Below are positions 51,440-62,160 of a DNA stretch of 64,000 nt, piece after piece. The notes below the pieces were generated by a model. The model was not told the origin of the DNA and did not search any database. It worked only from the letters and a program-made list of their open reading frames with translations. The stretch spans positions 2,192,000-2,255,999 of the forward strand of contig CM030934.1 of assembly GCA_018136815.1 (NCBI GenBank). Direction: 5' to 3'. The translations under genes were made by a program, and so were the position numbers. The DNA comes from Isochrysis galbana. Lineage: Eukaryota; Haptophyta; Isochrysidales; Isochrysidaceae. Within the stretch, counting starts at the first letter, position 1; each line of letters opens with the position of its first letter.

Positions 51440-51516
51440 GACTCTCACCCTACCATGAGCCCCCCCGCGAGCACCCTGAAGGAGAGGCCGAGGAGCACCA
51501 CGTACGCGACGAGAAT
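51440..51516 (-). pseudogene. Cytochrome b561 remnant, distal part (last helix)
   Basis: The minus-strand frame reads DAILVAYVVLLGLSF, a hydrophobic helix, up to the hAT insertion. With the part at 52926-53143 on the other side of the insertion it forms one b561-like segment; the eight bases GGCGTCGC at the junction occur on both sides. Confidence 0.5.
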
Positions 51517-51524
51517 GGCGTCGC

Positions 51525-52917
51525 TAGGCCTTGGCAGAAATATCCACAAAATCGGGCCCAAATATCCAGCAAAAATATCCGCAAAATATCCAACAATTTA
51601 CCCAAATATCCAGAAAAATATCCAGTTGTGCGCTATAAATACCGCTAGCATGCCCGCGCGGTATTTTCGATTTTCGAGCCCGTTACACGTCTACGTCTAC
51701 CTCACATACACCATCATCTCCCACCACTTGTAGACTATTGGTCTATAGCTATAGCTGCTGCAATTTTCACATACACATACCTACATTTGCGGACAAAAAA
51801 TTCCGTCCTAGAAACTAGGACCACGTCCTAGAAAATTCTTGGATTTCTAGGACTCTGCCGATCATGCCTCCATTATAGCCTATGGTGAGCTTATGAGACA
51901 TCCCATCACCTGAAGCAAACCATCTCCACATCCCATTCAACCTTAGCTCTCCCCATGACCAACTCTGCGGGGCTCGTCTTTGCGTACCTTTGCTACCACA
52001 TTCAGCATGCGGTGCTGCACTCGGGCGTCCGCTCGCACCTTTTAGACCTTTTGGAGCAGTAGGCTAGCGGATTGGACACTTAGATGACAAAACCAAGCTC
52101 GGTGGTCACTGAAGGTCTCAAAGAGGGCAGTCAAAGCAACATTTCATCTCCTGGGGACCATGGGTAGAAGAGCTCCCCATTGGGTGGTATCAGCCATTTC
52201 TCCCGTTTCTAGGACAAGCAGCAATTCCGACCAGGTGACCCGTAAACGCGTCTCAAAACTTGGTGTTGCTGAGGGAATGGTGCCTAGGTACACCTGGAAC
52301 ATTTAATGAGGACATGCATGTGGTAACTCAATAGCCAAGGTTCGGGACAAAATGACATGGTATCCTCATGCTCTCACCTAGCAAAGTCCGTCCTAGTTTC
52401 TAGGACTGGTCCTAGAAAGCTGGGTACCTTTATCCGTTTGAAGTTTGCTACTTGGTACTTGGCACTTGCACGTCGCACGTCACACATCACGACTGCTAGC
52501 GTTTGCTGCGATTGTATCGCAACATCACTGACGCTTGAACTTGGTCTGCTAAAGAGCTATCACGGTTCGCACCAAACGAGCACTGGAGTAATGAGAAGAC
52601 ACGTTCACAAGCAGCTGAATTGGGACTGAGACAAAAAGCAATCCTAGCTGCTTGTGCCCACATAGGGAAGCGTTTGTGATGCGATGCCCACCATTTGAGC
52701 ACCGATGTAGTAAAGTCGCCGACATCTCCATGGTCAATAACAAGGCGCTTGACATGCTTGCAAATAATCTGGCAATTCATTCTTCATCCCATCGGCTATG
52801 TTTGGAATGTGGGCGAAGCAAGTGAGGGTACCCATGGAAATATCCAGAGATAGCTAGTCCTGCCAAAATTCGCCCAAATATCCAGTAGATATATCCGGAT
52901 ATTTCTGCCAAGGCCTA
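51525..52917 (-). mobile_element. hAT transposon inserted in a b561 gene
   Basis: The ends are TAGGCCTTGGCAGAAATATC (51525-51544) and its inverse (52898-52917). They are flanked by an exact 8-bp duplication, GGCGTCGC, at 51517-51524 and 52918-52925, the hAT signature. Subterminal ATATCC/AAATATCCAG motifs repeat inside both ends. The 1393-bp element keeps only the C-terminal part of a transposase (52780-52496), so it cannot move by itself. GTCCTAGAAACTAGGAC palindromes at about 51808 and 52388 may mark a smaller nested element. Confidence 0.9.
52496..52780 (-). pseudogene. hAT transposase C-terminal dimerisation region
   Basis: LKWWASHHKRFPMWAQAARI followed by AFCLSPNSAACERVFSLLQ is the classic hAT dimerisation signature (W..h...P.l...A...L..p.ss..sER.FS). 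The catalytic N-terminal two thirds are absent from this element. Confidence 0.85.
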
Positions 52918-52925
52918 GGCGTCGC

Positions 52926-53143
52926 CTTGGCTCGGCATGAGGGCGCGCCCGAGAGGGCCTGGTAGACGCCCACGCCGAGCACGGCGTAGCCCGTCCGTCC
53001 CCTTGTGCGCGACCTGCCACACGGCGCGGCGTGTGGTGCGGGTAGCGGGCGTGCCGCGCACGAGCGCGTTGAGCGGCTGCAGCAGGGCGAGGGCGAAGGC
53101 GACGGTCCCGAGCGTGTGATGGGGGTGCGAGAAGTGGCGCTCG
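52926..53143 (-). pseudogene. Cytochrome b561 remnant, proximal part
   Basis: The minus strand reads RHFSHPHHTLGTVAFALALL then QPLNALVRG...RRAVWQVAHKG, with the His of HxxLG, the QPLN helix end and the (V/L)HKGTGY turn of eukaryotic b561 domains. These domains are ascorbate-linked haem b electron carriers in membranes, often fused to DOMON domains. A four-base duplication after HKGT shifts the frame. The sequence GYAVLGVGVYQALSGA resumes in the next frame up to the hAT insertion. Its other side joins a broken hAT fragment at about 53146. Confidence 0.65.
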
Positions 53144-53145
53144 GG

Positions 53146-54290
53146 GCCTTCATCGTGCTACAAGTGTCGGTCACCACTTGGACGAAGCACAAACGACCAT
53201 GCCGCTCGATACGCTGACGAAGTAACTCCGCCACAAACTCAGCATTTTCTGTGTCATCACTCTTCACCTTGACGGTGCCATCAAACAGCATGCAGCCGGG
53301 ATTGCCGTACAAGAAATTGATGAGATGGTCCTTCTTGACGTTATCCCACCCATCTGAGAGTATTGAGCAGCCTTTGCTGAACAGCAACTGCCGCAAAGGC
53401 TCTATCTCGCGTTGCAACCTCTCGACGGTATCAGTGAGCAATGGGCCCAATAGACTCTTCCGATTTGGGCCCTTGTACGACGGATGTGCCATTTTTAGCG
53501 CCGCTACCATAGCCTTGAACTTTGGGTGGTCTGCCACAGCCGCCGGGATGTTACAAGCATAAAACATTTCCGCAATCGCACCATCACACAATTGCTTCGA
53601 CGCCGCATCAAACTGAAGCACACCCTGCCCCTGCCCTCCCCCTCCCCTCTCCCCTCCCCCGTGTTAAAGGCACACTCCAAGACTGGCCGGCTGCGAGCGC
53701 CGCCGCTGCCGCCTGGTCCACCTCCCTCACAGCCACCTTCTTCCGCTTCCTCGCTCCCTTGTCATCCTCATTGGCGCGCACCTTCTCAACCAGCGCCAAG
53801 AAAGACGAATCATCTGCCGGGCACCGTGCAGACTGGTTGCGACCCAGCACATGGTCGGCAACCCTTGTTGCGCTGCCGCGCCGCTGCACCCCGCAGCCGA
53901 TGCACCGCCACATAGGGTGGTTGGGATCTTCCTCTTCGACAATGAGCACGCACGCCCAAACAGGATCGGAGCGCCTCGCAGCAAGCGAGCGCTTGCGCGC
54001 TCCTTGCAGCAAGGGCTGGCTCAGTCCTGTTGCACGCGTTGGCAACACGCCAAAGATGCCTGGCGCCTCCCTGCCGCGCGAACGCGCAGGCACTTGCTCC
54101 TCCTGCTCCTCCTCGTCTTGGTCTTGGTCTTGTCGTGCGTAGTCTGCCCTTTGCCCATGGCCTCGCGCTCCATCTAGGAGCGCCGCCCACTGGAGGCGCG
54201 GTGCGGCGGGCAGCTGCCGAGGCGCCTCGGCACGATTGGCTGCGTCCTCCTCCTCCTCATTGCGCGCGCCTCGCGCGCGCGAGGCACGGT
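53146..54290 (-). pseudogene. hAT transposase, BED finger and catalytic part
   Basis: The N-terminal part has a BED-like zinc finger (MWRCIGCGVQRRGSATRVAD then HVLGRNQSARC). The middle part (53621-53150) reads FYACNIPAAVADHPKFKAMV, then ILSDGWDNVKKDHLINFLYG and VVTDTCSTMKA, typical of plant-like hAT/DUF659 transposases, with the first catalytic Asp in SDGW and the second in TD. A frame change in a CT-rich stretch near 53640 separates the parts, and the C-terminus is missing. The exact start codon is uncertain. Confidence 0.7.
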
Positions 54291-54520
54291 CGGGGTTAGG
54301 GTTGAACTTGGGGATTGAGGAGAGGGAGGAGGGGGGGGAGCGGGAGCGCGCAGCCGGAGAAGAGGGAGGAGCGTCGCAGCGTCGCGCAAGTGGCGCAGGG
54401 GGAGGCCCCCCCACCGGTATCAATGTTTTTTGGACTGTTTTTGGCTGTGTTTCTATGAAAGCCAAAAACAGCCTGTTTTTGCTGTGTTTGGAAACCTTCT
54501 GGCTGTGTTTCCCACCTAGG
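53146..54520 (-). mobile_element. Second hAT element, 5' two thirds
   Basis: The outer end CCTAGGTGGGAAACACAG (54520-54503) is preceded inside by repeated GGCTGTGTTT/AAACAGCC subterminal motifs. The end resembles that of the MITE at 2906. The element is cut at about 53146, where b561 sequence begins. The opposite terminus was not found in the window. Confidence 0.7.
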
Positions 54521-55261
54521 GCTGGGGGCTGTTGGGACCCTATTGCGGCCTGCAAAAACCCTCTAATAGTACTCCTGTGTGTATCATTCGCACGCACCGT
54601 GCACCCTGTTCTGTGAGATGCCAGTGAATAATGAGGGAGGCCCGTTGACTTGCGGAGACGCCCATCTCGAATCTCGAGAGCCGAGACAACCTCTCTCCCT
54701 CAAGACCTGTTCGTTCGCAACGTCGATCAGCCGCGTGGAAACTGACACGCCACGGAGGACCTCGTGCACGATTACCTAGTCGTGCTCGCCAATCTCGATC
54801 TGAGCGTCCGGGAAATCGAAAGCTCGCCGACGTGTTGGAAGCTATGAGGTCCCGCCGGGATTGGAAGATCGCGCTCGGTCTTTCGCGAACTGTCCTCGCC
54901 ATGCCGGTGGGCCACCCTCTCTCTGCCCAAAATGTGCCCCACCTGGTGGGGCGCCACCTCCTCCCCATCTCGACTGCCGAGCTGGCGCTATGCGGTCGTC
55001 ACCCCCCGAGACGCTGCGCGCGGCTCCACCATCAAAGGCAGCGGCGTCCCGACGAGATGAGGGCGAGATCACGGGCAGGGCCCTCCCCCTTTGAACGGGC
55101 GATCTCGACGGCGGCGCCGAAGAGAGGACACCCTCGGCGCCCCTCTCCCCCCCTCTCCCCCTCCCCCGCGCCCCCCCCCGCCGCGCGCCTTTGCCCCCGA
55201 GAGCTTCTTCTTCTTCTCTCCTCTTCCTCTCCTTTCTCTCTCCGTTTGGGCAGAGTGGCGC

Positions 55262-55314
55262 TCAGAGAGAGAGAGAGAGAGGGAGAGAGGGAGAGAGGGA
55301 GAGAGGGAGAGAGG

Positions 55315-55349
<35 letters not shown>

Positions 55350-55760
55350 GGGGGGGGGAGGGGGGGGAGAGAGAGAGAGAGGAAGGGAGGAGGGAGAGCT
55401 GCGAAACGGAAGAGAAAGTACCCACATACCCAGAGCCTCCTACTCTCTCTCTCTCCCTCTCTCTCTCTCGCCCTCCACCACGCGGGCCGACGGAGAGCGA
55501 AATCTTCTCTCTCCCCCTCCCCCTTCCTCTCTCTCTCTCTCCCTTTCTCTCTCCCTCTCGCTTTCTCTTCCTCTCTCCCCCATCGCCTCGCTCTCTCCTC
55601 CGTCCCTTCCCTTATCTTCCTTTGCTCCTCTCTCTCCTCTCTCTTGTCCTCTCTCTCTCCTCCCTCCCCCCCCCCCCTCCTCCCTCTGCCCTTTCCTCGC
55701 TCTCCTGCCCTCCCGCATCGATCCTTCGCCCCCCCCCCCCCCCCCCCCCCCCCCGACCCC
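55262..55760. repeat. (GA)n, poly-G, (CT)n and poly-C tracts
   Basis: GA at 55262-55340, poly-G at 55339-55366, CT at 55441-55660 and poly-C at 55729-55754. Long frames through this stretch in all six phases are artefacts. Confidence 0.9.
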
Positions 55761-55848
55761 CGTCCCACCGGCACAAACCTCCCTCTCGCGCAGCGCAGCG
55801 CAGCGCACCGCCCCCCCCCCCTTCCCGCACACACACGCGAGCGTGCGT

Positions 55849-57309
55849 ATGTCGATCACGTCATCCCACCTATCGCTCCTTCTCGCTTGGATGTCTCGCC
55901 CGCCGCCCTCTCCGCCCAACAGTGTGGGCAAGCGTGGCTCTGTGTGCGCCCGCTGGCGCGACCGCCTCTCGATCAGGCTGGCCTTGCTCCTCTGGCCTGC
56001 CGAGCTCGAGCACATCGACCAGCTGCGGTTCGTGCACCAGCTGCGCCAGCAGCTCCGTTTCATCGGCTTCGTCGTCGTCCTCAACGTTGCCAGCCTCGCG
56101 GGCGCCGTCGCGCTTGAACTCCGCTCGCCCATCTGGCTGCTGCACGTGGGCTGCCTCTCCCTTCTTGGAGCCAGCATCGGCTTCAGCGCCTCCCAGCAGC
56201 CCGTCACGCCCTTCTTCGGCATGCGGCTCACTGTCGGCTGGGGACTGCGCACGTTTGCCACGCTCGCGGTGCTCCACTCTGCGCTGCTCACGCTGCGCGT
56301 GCTACGGCGCGCGCCCGCAGAGTCCGTCGAGCACTCACGACAAGTCGACTTCTTTTACGGCTTTCTCAACATGCAATATGGCATCCTATGGGCGGTGCTC
56401 GCCTCGCCCACGCATCAGCGCTGGCCGCTGTTGTGGGTACTTGCTGCGGTTGCCACAAGCGAGGCTGTCCGCCATGCCTACGTCCTCGACGGCGACATCG
56501 TCCTATGGCTGCTGCGCGGCCCTGTCGTGCTGCTCGCGTGCTCGCTGCCCACACACGTTCTCGTCACTGCCACGCTTCGCCAGAACGTCCTGCGCGAGAG
56601 CGCGATGGGCGACCTTCAGGTCGCTATTGATGAGGATGCTGATGTGCGCCACTTGGTTGACGCCAAGGCCATCGCGCGCCGCTGGACGGAGGGTCCACTC
56701 CGCAGGTTGAACGGTGGGGCCATCGTCTTCTCTGTCGTCGGCGTGCTCCTCGAGGCGCTATGGGACCACCTCCACGCCTCGCACGATGGGAACGGACCCC
56801 TCGTCCGCTCGGCCTGCTCGGTGCTCCTCTTCATCTTCCCGGCGATGTTGCCGTACAGCCGCGGCCACCGGCTTGAGGACATCTCGTGCCAGTTCAGCCG
56901 ACTTATGCCCGTGCTGCTCGCGGTCCGCGTAATGCGCTCCTTGCACGAGATCCATCTCGTCCACGTCTCGCACGCCACCGCCTGCCTCGAGGACCTCGCG
57001 CACCTGGGCCTCTCGGCGCTGAGCAGCCCAGCCGACGTCACCAAGCCCAGCTCTTTCGAACGCATGCTTGCGCTTCATGTCTTCGAGACGCGGCCGACGT
57101 GGTCCACTGAGCCAGTGCTCGACATGTTGCGCGGATTCGTCGTCGCCACGCTGCCCGTGATGCATCGACAGACAATCTTTGCCGTGCTTCTGAGCGCCGT
57201 ACTGCGCGACCTGCGGCGGCAGCTCTCAGGTACCGGCGAGTCCGCGTTGCCGTTGATCTTACTTGGGGCAGCCCGCGGCCTCGTCGCCACGATGCTGACG
57301 CTCGGGATT
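55849..57309 (+). CDS. Polytopic membrane protein of unknown family, exon 1
   Basis: 487 codons from ATG 55849, the first convincing start after the low-complexity tract. A short Pro-rich N-terminus is followed by RFVHQLRQQLRFIGFVVVLN and about six to eight membrane segments (LAVLHSALLTLRV, VVLLACSLPTHVLV, AIVFSVVGVLLEALW and others). A soluble stretch (AIDEDADVRHLVDAKAIARR) lies in the middle. I do not recognise the family. The layout, with helices followed by a cytosolic Arg/Glu-rich helix in exon 2, recalls sensor or cyclase membrane modules, but no catalytic domain is present. The exon ends LTLGI at ATT/GTGCGT. Confidence 0.6.
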
Positions 57310-57433
57310 GTGCGTTCCGCCCGATGACCTCTGGACGGCTCTAGCCACTGTCTACGCCATCGCGCATGAACACCCCCCTGGCACCCCGGCCTCCGGCGTT
57401 CTCCTTAGAACACAATGCCCCTTCCCGACGCAG

Positions 57434-58114
57434 GTACATCTGGCCGTTCACCATGCTATCGCCGTCTGTTGGCAGCGCGAGGAGCTGATGCGGGAGCTCG
57501 AGATCAATCGGAGACACCAACTTCGCACGGAAGCCACACACTTGTTGCGCGCCGCCATCGCCCGGCGGCCGCGCGTCGCGCCGCCGGAGGCCGTCGGCTG
57601 GAACGCGAGCGCGTGGGCCAATGCGAAGATCGGGGCGCTTACCACAGCGCCAACGGTTCCCGACCAACTCGCTCCCGACCAGTACGGCGCCTCTGCACAC
57701 GCGCCGACACCGGCGCCCGCCGAGGAGGGTGACTCGCCAACAAGCCAGATGACCAGCCCTGTCAGTCTAACTGACTTGCGTTCGATGGCGCTCACTGTGG
57801 GGCATTCCGTACCGCATGTGGCCGTTCGTGGTACCCAGTTCCTACCGTCACGCCGTGCTCCGAGCTTGTGCTCCTTACCCAGCTCGTGCGTCACAATGTT
57901 CTCGTCCCTCTCCGCATTGCGGCGCGAGGGTGCGGAGCAGCATGTGCAAACCGTCGTCATCTGGCTACGCGACTGCTTCCGACCCTCTCGTGCTGGCAAC
58001 GCCTCGCTCGCCTCCGTGCTCTTCCACAAGGATCTCGTTGAGAGCGTCCTCCTCTACACGGCTGTTATTCTCTCAGTCATGACAGGTCTAGCTGTGCGGG
58101 AGGCTACTGGCTAG
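57434..58114 (+). CDS. Polytopic membrane protein of unknown family, exon 2
   Basis: The intron is 57310-57433 (124 bp, phase 0, acceptor CGACGCAG). The joined sequence LTLGI + VHLAVHHAIAVCW makes one continuous membrane helix, which supports the splice. Then comes the charged helix QREELMRELEINRRHQLRTE, a Pro/Ala/Thr linker, and a final hydrophobic segment (VESVLLYTAVILSVMTGLAV) near the stop. 226 residues; total about 713. Confidence 0.6.
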   Translation, partial: VHLAVHHAIAVCWQREELMRELEINRRHQLRTEATHLLRAAIARRPRVAPPEAVGWNASAWANAKIGALTTAPTVPDQLAPDQYGASAHAPTPAPAEEGDSPTSQMTSPVSLTDLRSMALTVGHSVPHVAVRGTQFLPSRRAPSLCSLPSSCVTMFSSLSALRREGAEQHVQTVVIWLRDCFRPSRAGNASLASVLFHKDLVESVLLYTAVILSVMTGLAVREATG

Positions 58115-58645
58115 ATGGTGTGGGCGCACGCACCACTCAACGTGCACGTCTCGAGGTCCGTTGGCGAGCCTCGAACTGGTGTGCTGTAGTGTGCTGCCCT
58201 CCGGCAGGAGCGGACCCGCCCGGGACGTACACGCATCTTGCCTGCACTGCCCATCACGCAGTCGCTTCGGCCACTGCGAGGTCGTGTGAAACGGCCGGCA
58301 TGAATTCGGCCGTGAATTCGCCTTGCCTCCATCCGGCCACCAACAGCGAGTGTCACTGAGCTCTATGACACCCTGGTGGCTGCGGATGACGGGGTTTACG
58401 CCATCGCACTCCCGCTATCGAGAACCGATGATATTGGTGCTTTTTTCCCGTGTGCTGCATGCGCATGAGCAGTGGCGATGGGGGCATTGTGCAGCGGCGC
58501 GATCATCTGTTGAGGGGCCCACTGCGCAATGGATGTCGTTGAGCATGAGATTCCTTGCTGTGATGGTATAGTGTGCAATAGTGTGCTTGTGGATCATGGG
58601 GAGATGGCATGCGAACCATGTGCTAGTGCAATGCATATGCATGAG
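58115..58645. other. Intergenic, no gene recognised
   Basis: No frame with recognisable motifs. It probably holds the 3' end of the membrane-protein gene. Confidence 0.5.
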
Positions 58646-58649
58646 CATC

Positions 58650-59870
58650 AACAACTATCGTTAAAACGATAGGGTCATGGGGCGCGCGCCGCCTCCCTCC
58701 CGCTCGCTGCCGCCGCCCTCGCTGAGATGGACGAACTGCTGATGGACACTCCGCTGTCGCCGAAGCGGCCGCGCCCAGACGACACGCCCAGCCAGGTGGG
58801 CACAGGAGCCACCTCACCACACACCCGCACCCGCACCACCGCGATCAGCGCACGCACAGACCACATGAAGACCACCATGCTGGACCACAGCCACAGCACC
58901 CATCTCACCTTCCACAGCCACATCCACCACAATCCATCAGCTGGACGCTCCAATAGGGAAGGCCTCCGGGCCTGGCCCCTACACTGCCGCGGTACCGCCC
59001 TCGTGCTCGTGCACGAGGGGCCGGCCCGGCGCCATCAAAAGCCCAGCCCCTCTGAGGGCTGGCACATCATCTGCAATACGTATTGCAATGATCTCTGCTG
59101 GACCCGAAATGTGGGAGCCGGAATCGACACAAGCTGGCCACAGGTGGGGACACCCGAGCAAGAAACAGAGAGTCGCGGCGAAATCCGCCATGGGAGCGAA
59201 CGCGAGACACACCCGCCCCAGGCTACAATGCCTGCACATTCCACCACACCTCACAATGGAAAGGAACAGACAGAAACACGATCCCACACCACCTACGCCC
59301 CACCCCGCGTGAACGGGAGAGAGACGCAAGCGACGAGCCACCACAATACACGCACAACAATGAACCCCACCGCGCATCCAACTCCCCCTCATCCGCGCGC
59401 GTGCGCGCAGGTAGAGTTCCAAAATGCAGAAGACCAAGACCTCGAAGACGAGGCAGAATTCGACAGGGCTCTCCGCGAAAATTGTCATCATTTTCACGCC
59501 CTACGACCGCGGCTACAAAATCGAAGACGAGGACGCGCTCAGCGCCATTGTGGCGCATCTAAACAAGCTCGAGGGCGTGGATCTCGAGCCCGACTTCATC
59601 TCCAAAAGCGCATCCGGCCCTTGGGAGATATGCGTCACGGCGGATTGCGCAAACCAGTTCAAGAATCGCTACAAGGATGTGGCTGACTTTCGCGCGGCCG
59701 GCATGCCCTGCCCGATAGCCGTGAAATACCAAACTCTAGACGACAAAGTGAAAGAGCTGCCGCGAGCGTCGAACAAGGCGCTTGCGATCGCCTTCAAAGA
59801 CGTCTCGGCGCATCTGTGCTAAAATACCTCAAAAAAGGTCAAAACAAAACTATTTTAATGTTAGTAAGGA
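58650..59870 (+). mobile_element. LINE 5' head with ORF1, family 2
   Basis: Hairpin CTATCGTT-AA-AACGATAG (58655-58672), then GGTC and ATG at 58677. The start codons (GRAPPPS-like) match the copy at 62951, but a one-base difference near codon 8 moves the frame; from MDELLMDTPLSPKRPRPDDT (58727) it is in register. The element ends near 59870, after ORF1. Confidence 0.75.
58727..59822 (+). pseudogene. LINE ORF1, family 2 (two frames)
   Basis: The N-terminal half (58727-59470) is Thr/His/Pro-rich and starts MDELLMDTPLSPKRPR. The core continues in another frame (59424-59822): IVIIFTPYDRGYKIEDEDAL then AHLNKLEGVDLEPDFISKSA and SGPWEICVTADCANQFKNRY. This matches the ORF1 core of the 43062 copy (KLEGLDATPDG...GPWIFYVDDDAHEQFKAAYG), linking the two LINE families. 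It stops before the CCCH fingers, so it is truncated or shorter by nature. Confidence 0.7.
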
Positions 59871-60282
59871 CGACAACAAAACCATTTGATTCTCACGTAA
59901 ACACCCGGTTTCTCATGTGCGCAAACGGACTCTGAAAAAGGCCACTTCGGCCCACTGCGATGTTGCCTCGGAGAGGGTTGTCCGATGGGCCACCGGCCAG
60001 GGCTCCTCTGCCAGGCATACTTAGGGGTTGGGATGGGCGCGGATGCATCTGCATGGGTCCACTGCCCACTCCCGCGGCGGTCCCGGTGGGGCCAGTCGCG
60101 TTGGCGTTCGTCAAGGGGCCGGCAAATGCCGGCCGCTCTGCTGGAAATGCTCACGCCAGCGCGCCAGCTCGTGTGGGGGGGCATCATTTGGTGTGGAAGG
60201 CGCTTCTTTGGCGCCAATCCTCGTGTCAGGGTCTCAGGTGGCCGCATGCGCCGCGGAAGCACCCTGCCGCGCGCGCCATGTC

Positions 60283-60863
60283 CCCCACTGCGGGTCGCGT
60301 TGGCAGCGCGCGAAAGGGCGTCTGGAGCCCGACTTCAGATGCCGATAGCGAGCGTGATTTCGTCGCGGTCAGGTGGACCTTCGCGGCGAGTCTGTCGGGA
60401 GTGCTTGTGAGGGCCCCAATCCACCGGGCCCGGCGTCTCAGCTGCCCTGTGAGTCTGTCTGTGTGAATCTGCCCGCGAGTCGTTCAACGTCAATTTCTGT
60501 AGTCTTCAATATTTGTATACTCAAAAATCGAATTTCGCGTTCGAATTCTTAATATTTATGCTAGGGGCCTATTAGATAGTGACCATATGAGCTGCCTGGG
60601 CGCAAAAAATACAGATCAGGGTGCTAATTTGACCTAGTTATGACAAGGTGAAGTCGTTGTCTTTAAGACTACCGGTAGTCTTCGTTGCGCCCCTTCAACC
60701 GTTTATGCTTAGCTTCGCCCATGGGGGGGCACGATGCACGATCCCCCCTCTCTCTCCACTCCTCCCTTGCTCTGGGGGAGGAACCACCCACCCTTCTGGC
60801 ATGCCTGATGGCTTGCCAGGAGCACACTGCCCTGCTGACATATTCCTCTCCTCACAGGCCCGC
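60283..60863 (-). repeat. 581-bp block, inverse of 26686-27266
   Basis: Identical in reverse complement by eye. Ends flush at the N gap. Confidence 0.9.
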
Positions 60864-60963
60864 NNNNNNNNNNNNNNNNNNNNNNNNNNNNNNNNNNNNN
60901 NNNNNNNNNNNNNNNNNNNNNNNNNNNNNNNNNNNNNNNNNNNNNNNNNNNNNNNNNNNNNNN
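60864..60963. other. Assembly gap (100 N)
   Basis: A run of 100 Ns, the same size as the gap at 27267. Confidence 0.99.
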
Positions 60964-62160
60964 GTGTGCGTCCTCCGAGTCGTCCTGAAGAGGGATGTCA
61001 GGATGCTTAATCCAATTTAGCATTTTTCCTGTCCGGGCATTTGTCCAAAGAATTCGGTGCCCACCGTCCTTTTTATGGACGCGTGGAAGGACCTTGGGGC
61101 CGCTAGAGTTTGTAGCCAATATCTAGGGATAGAGAATATGAGAAAGTTCGCGACTTTCGTTCTTCCATGTATGGATAGTGTATTTGTTATGGGCGCGTAT
61201 GCCAAGGCTTTTTTGGTCTATTTTATCGGCTAGTTTTCTCCAGAAGGATTTTATAGCTTGCGGCCCCCCCAACGGGACTCCCAGGATGGTCGCGTGCTCG
61301 TTCCCCTTTAGCCATTTGTACTTCCGGAAGGGCGGGGGCGGGTGTCGGGTGTTTTCTCTTCATGGTCATGGATCCCATTCTCAGTCCCTCGCATTTTTGG
61401 TCGTTCGGTTTGCCGCACGAGGCGGCTGCGTATCTGGTATCTGGTCACCCATTGGAGGGAGCGGGCCAGGCCATCGTAGTCTGCCGCTAGTAGTTGTGTG
61501 TCGCCCGCAAATTGACTGATCTTGAGCTCGGCTCCATTTATAATGATGCCCTCTATGTTTTCGTCTTCGTTGATTACCCGTGTTAAGGCTTCCGCCGTCA
61601 GGAGAAAGGCCAGCGGCGAGAGCGGGCATCCTTGGGGCACTCCGCTCGCTATGTTGAAGGGGAAGCTTCTGCCCCCATTGGTTTTGATGTATCTGATTGG
61701 CTTGGCTTCCGTGTTAGTGAGTGAGAGCGTTGGCGTACCGCCGGAAGTCCTCACCAAACCTCAGCTTGTTTAGCACCAGGTGATAGAATCCCCAATTGAC
61801 CCTATCGAAGGCTTTTTCCCAGTCTAAAGCCAAGAGGAGCCCGAGTTCTCCGGTCTCGTCAAGGTAGGCTCGTGTGAGTTGTAGGAGGTGCGTGGCTTCG
61901 CCTATCAAGCGCTTTGGGACAAATCCCAATTGGTCTTTTGATATTATGTTTCCTATCACTTCTTTATTTAAGCCTGTTCGTTAGTATCTTGGCTAGTATC
62001 TTATAGTCACTCTGTAAGAGTGTTATGGGTCTATAGTTTCTAGGGTCCCTCGTGTCTCCTTTCTTGTACAAGAGTATTATATCCCCCTCTCTCATTGAAA
62101 CGCTTAGGCAGCCCCTTTCCAGTGCTAGGTTCATTCAGGATTCTCAGGAAGTCGTGTTTC
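60964..62160 (-). pseudogene. LINE reverse transcriptase, frameshifted
   Basis: Recognisable polymerase blocks in order: IISKDQLGFVPKR and LLLALDWEKAFDRVNW (fingers/palm, with the first catalytic Asp), SGVPQGCPLSPLAFLLTAEA (block B'), then ISQFAGDTQLLA. In the last block the usual A/F-x-D-D has become AGD, so the catalytic pair is damaged. At least three frame changes are visible. The piece near the gap (LWTNARTGKMLNWIKHPDIP) is the post-polymerase region. Confidence 0.8.

Noticed and set aside
55032-55840. Several long Ser/Arg/Glu/Pro-rich frames in all phases, and an extension of the membrane protein upstream of 55849
   Set aside because: All are driven by GA, CT and poly-G/C tracts. The first convincing start after them is ATG 55849.
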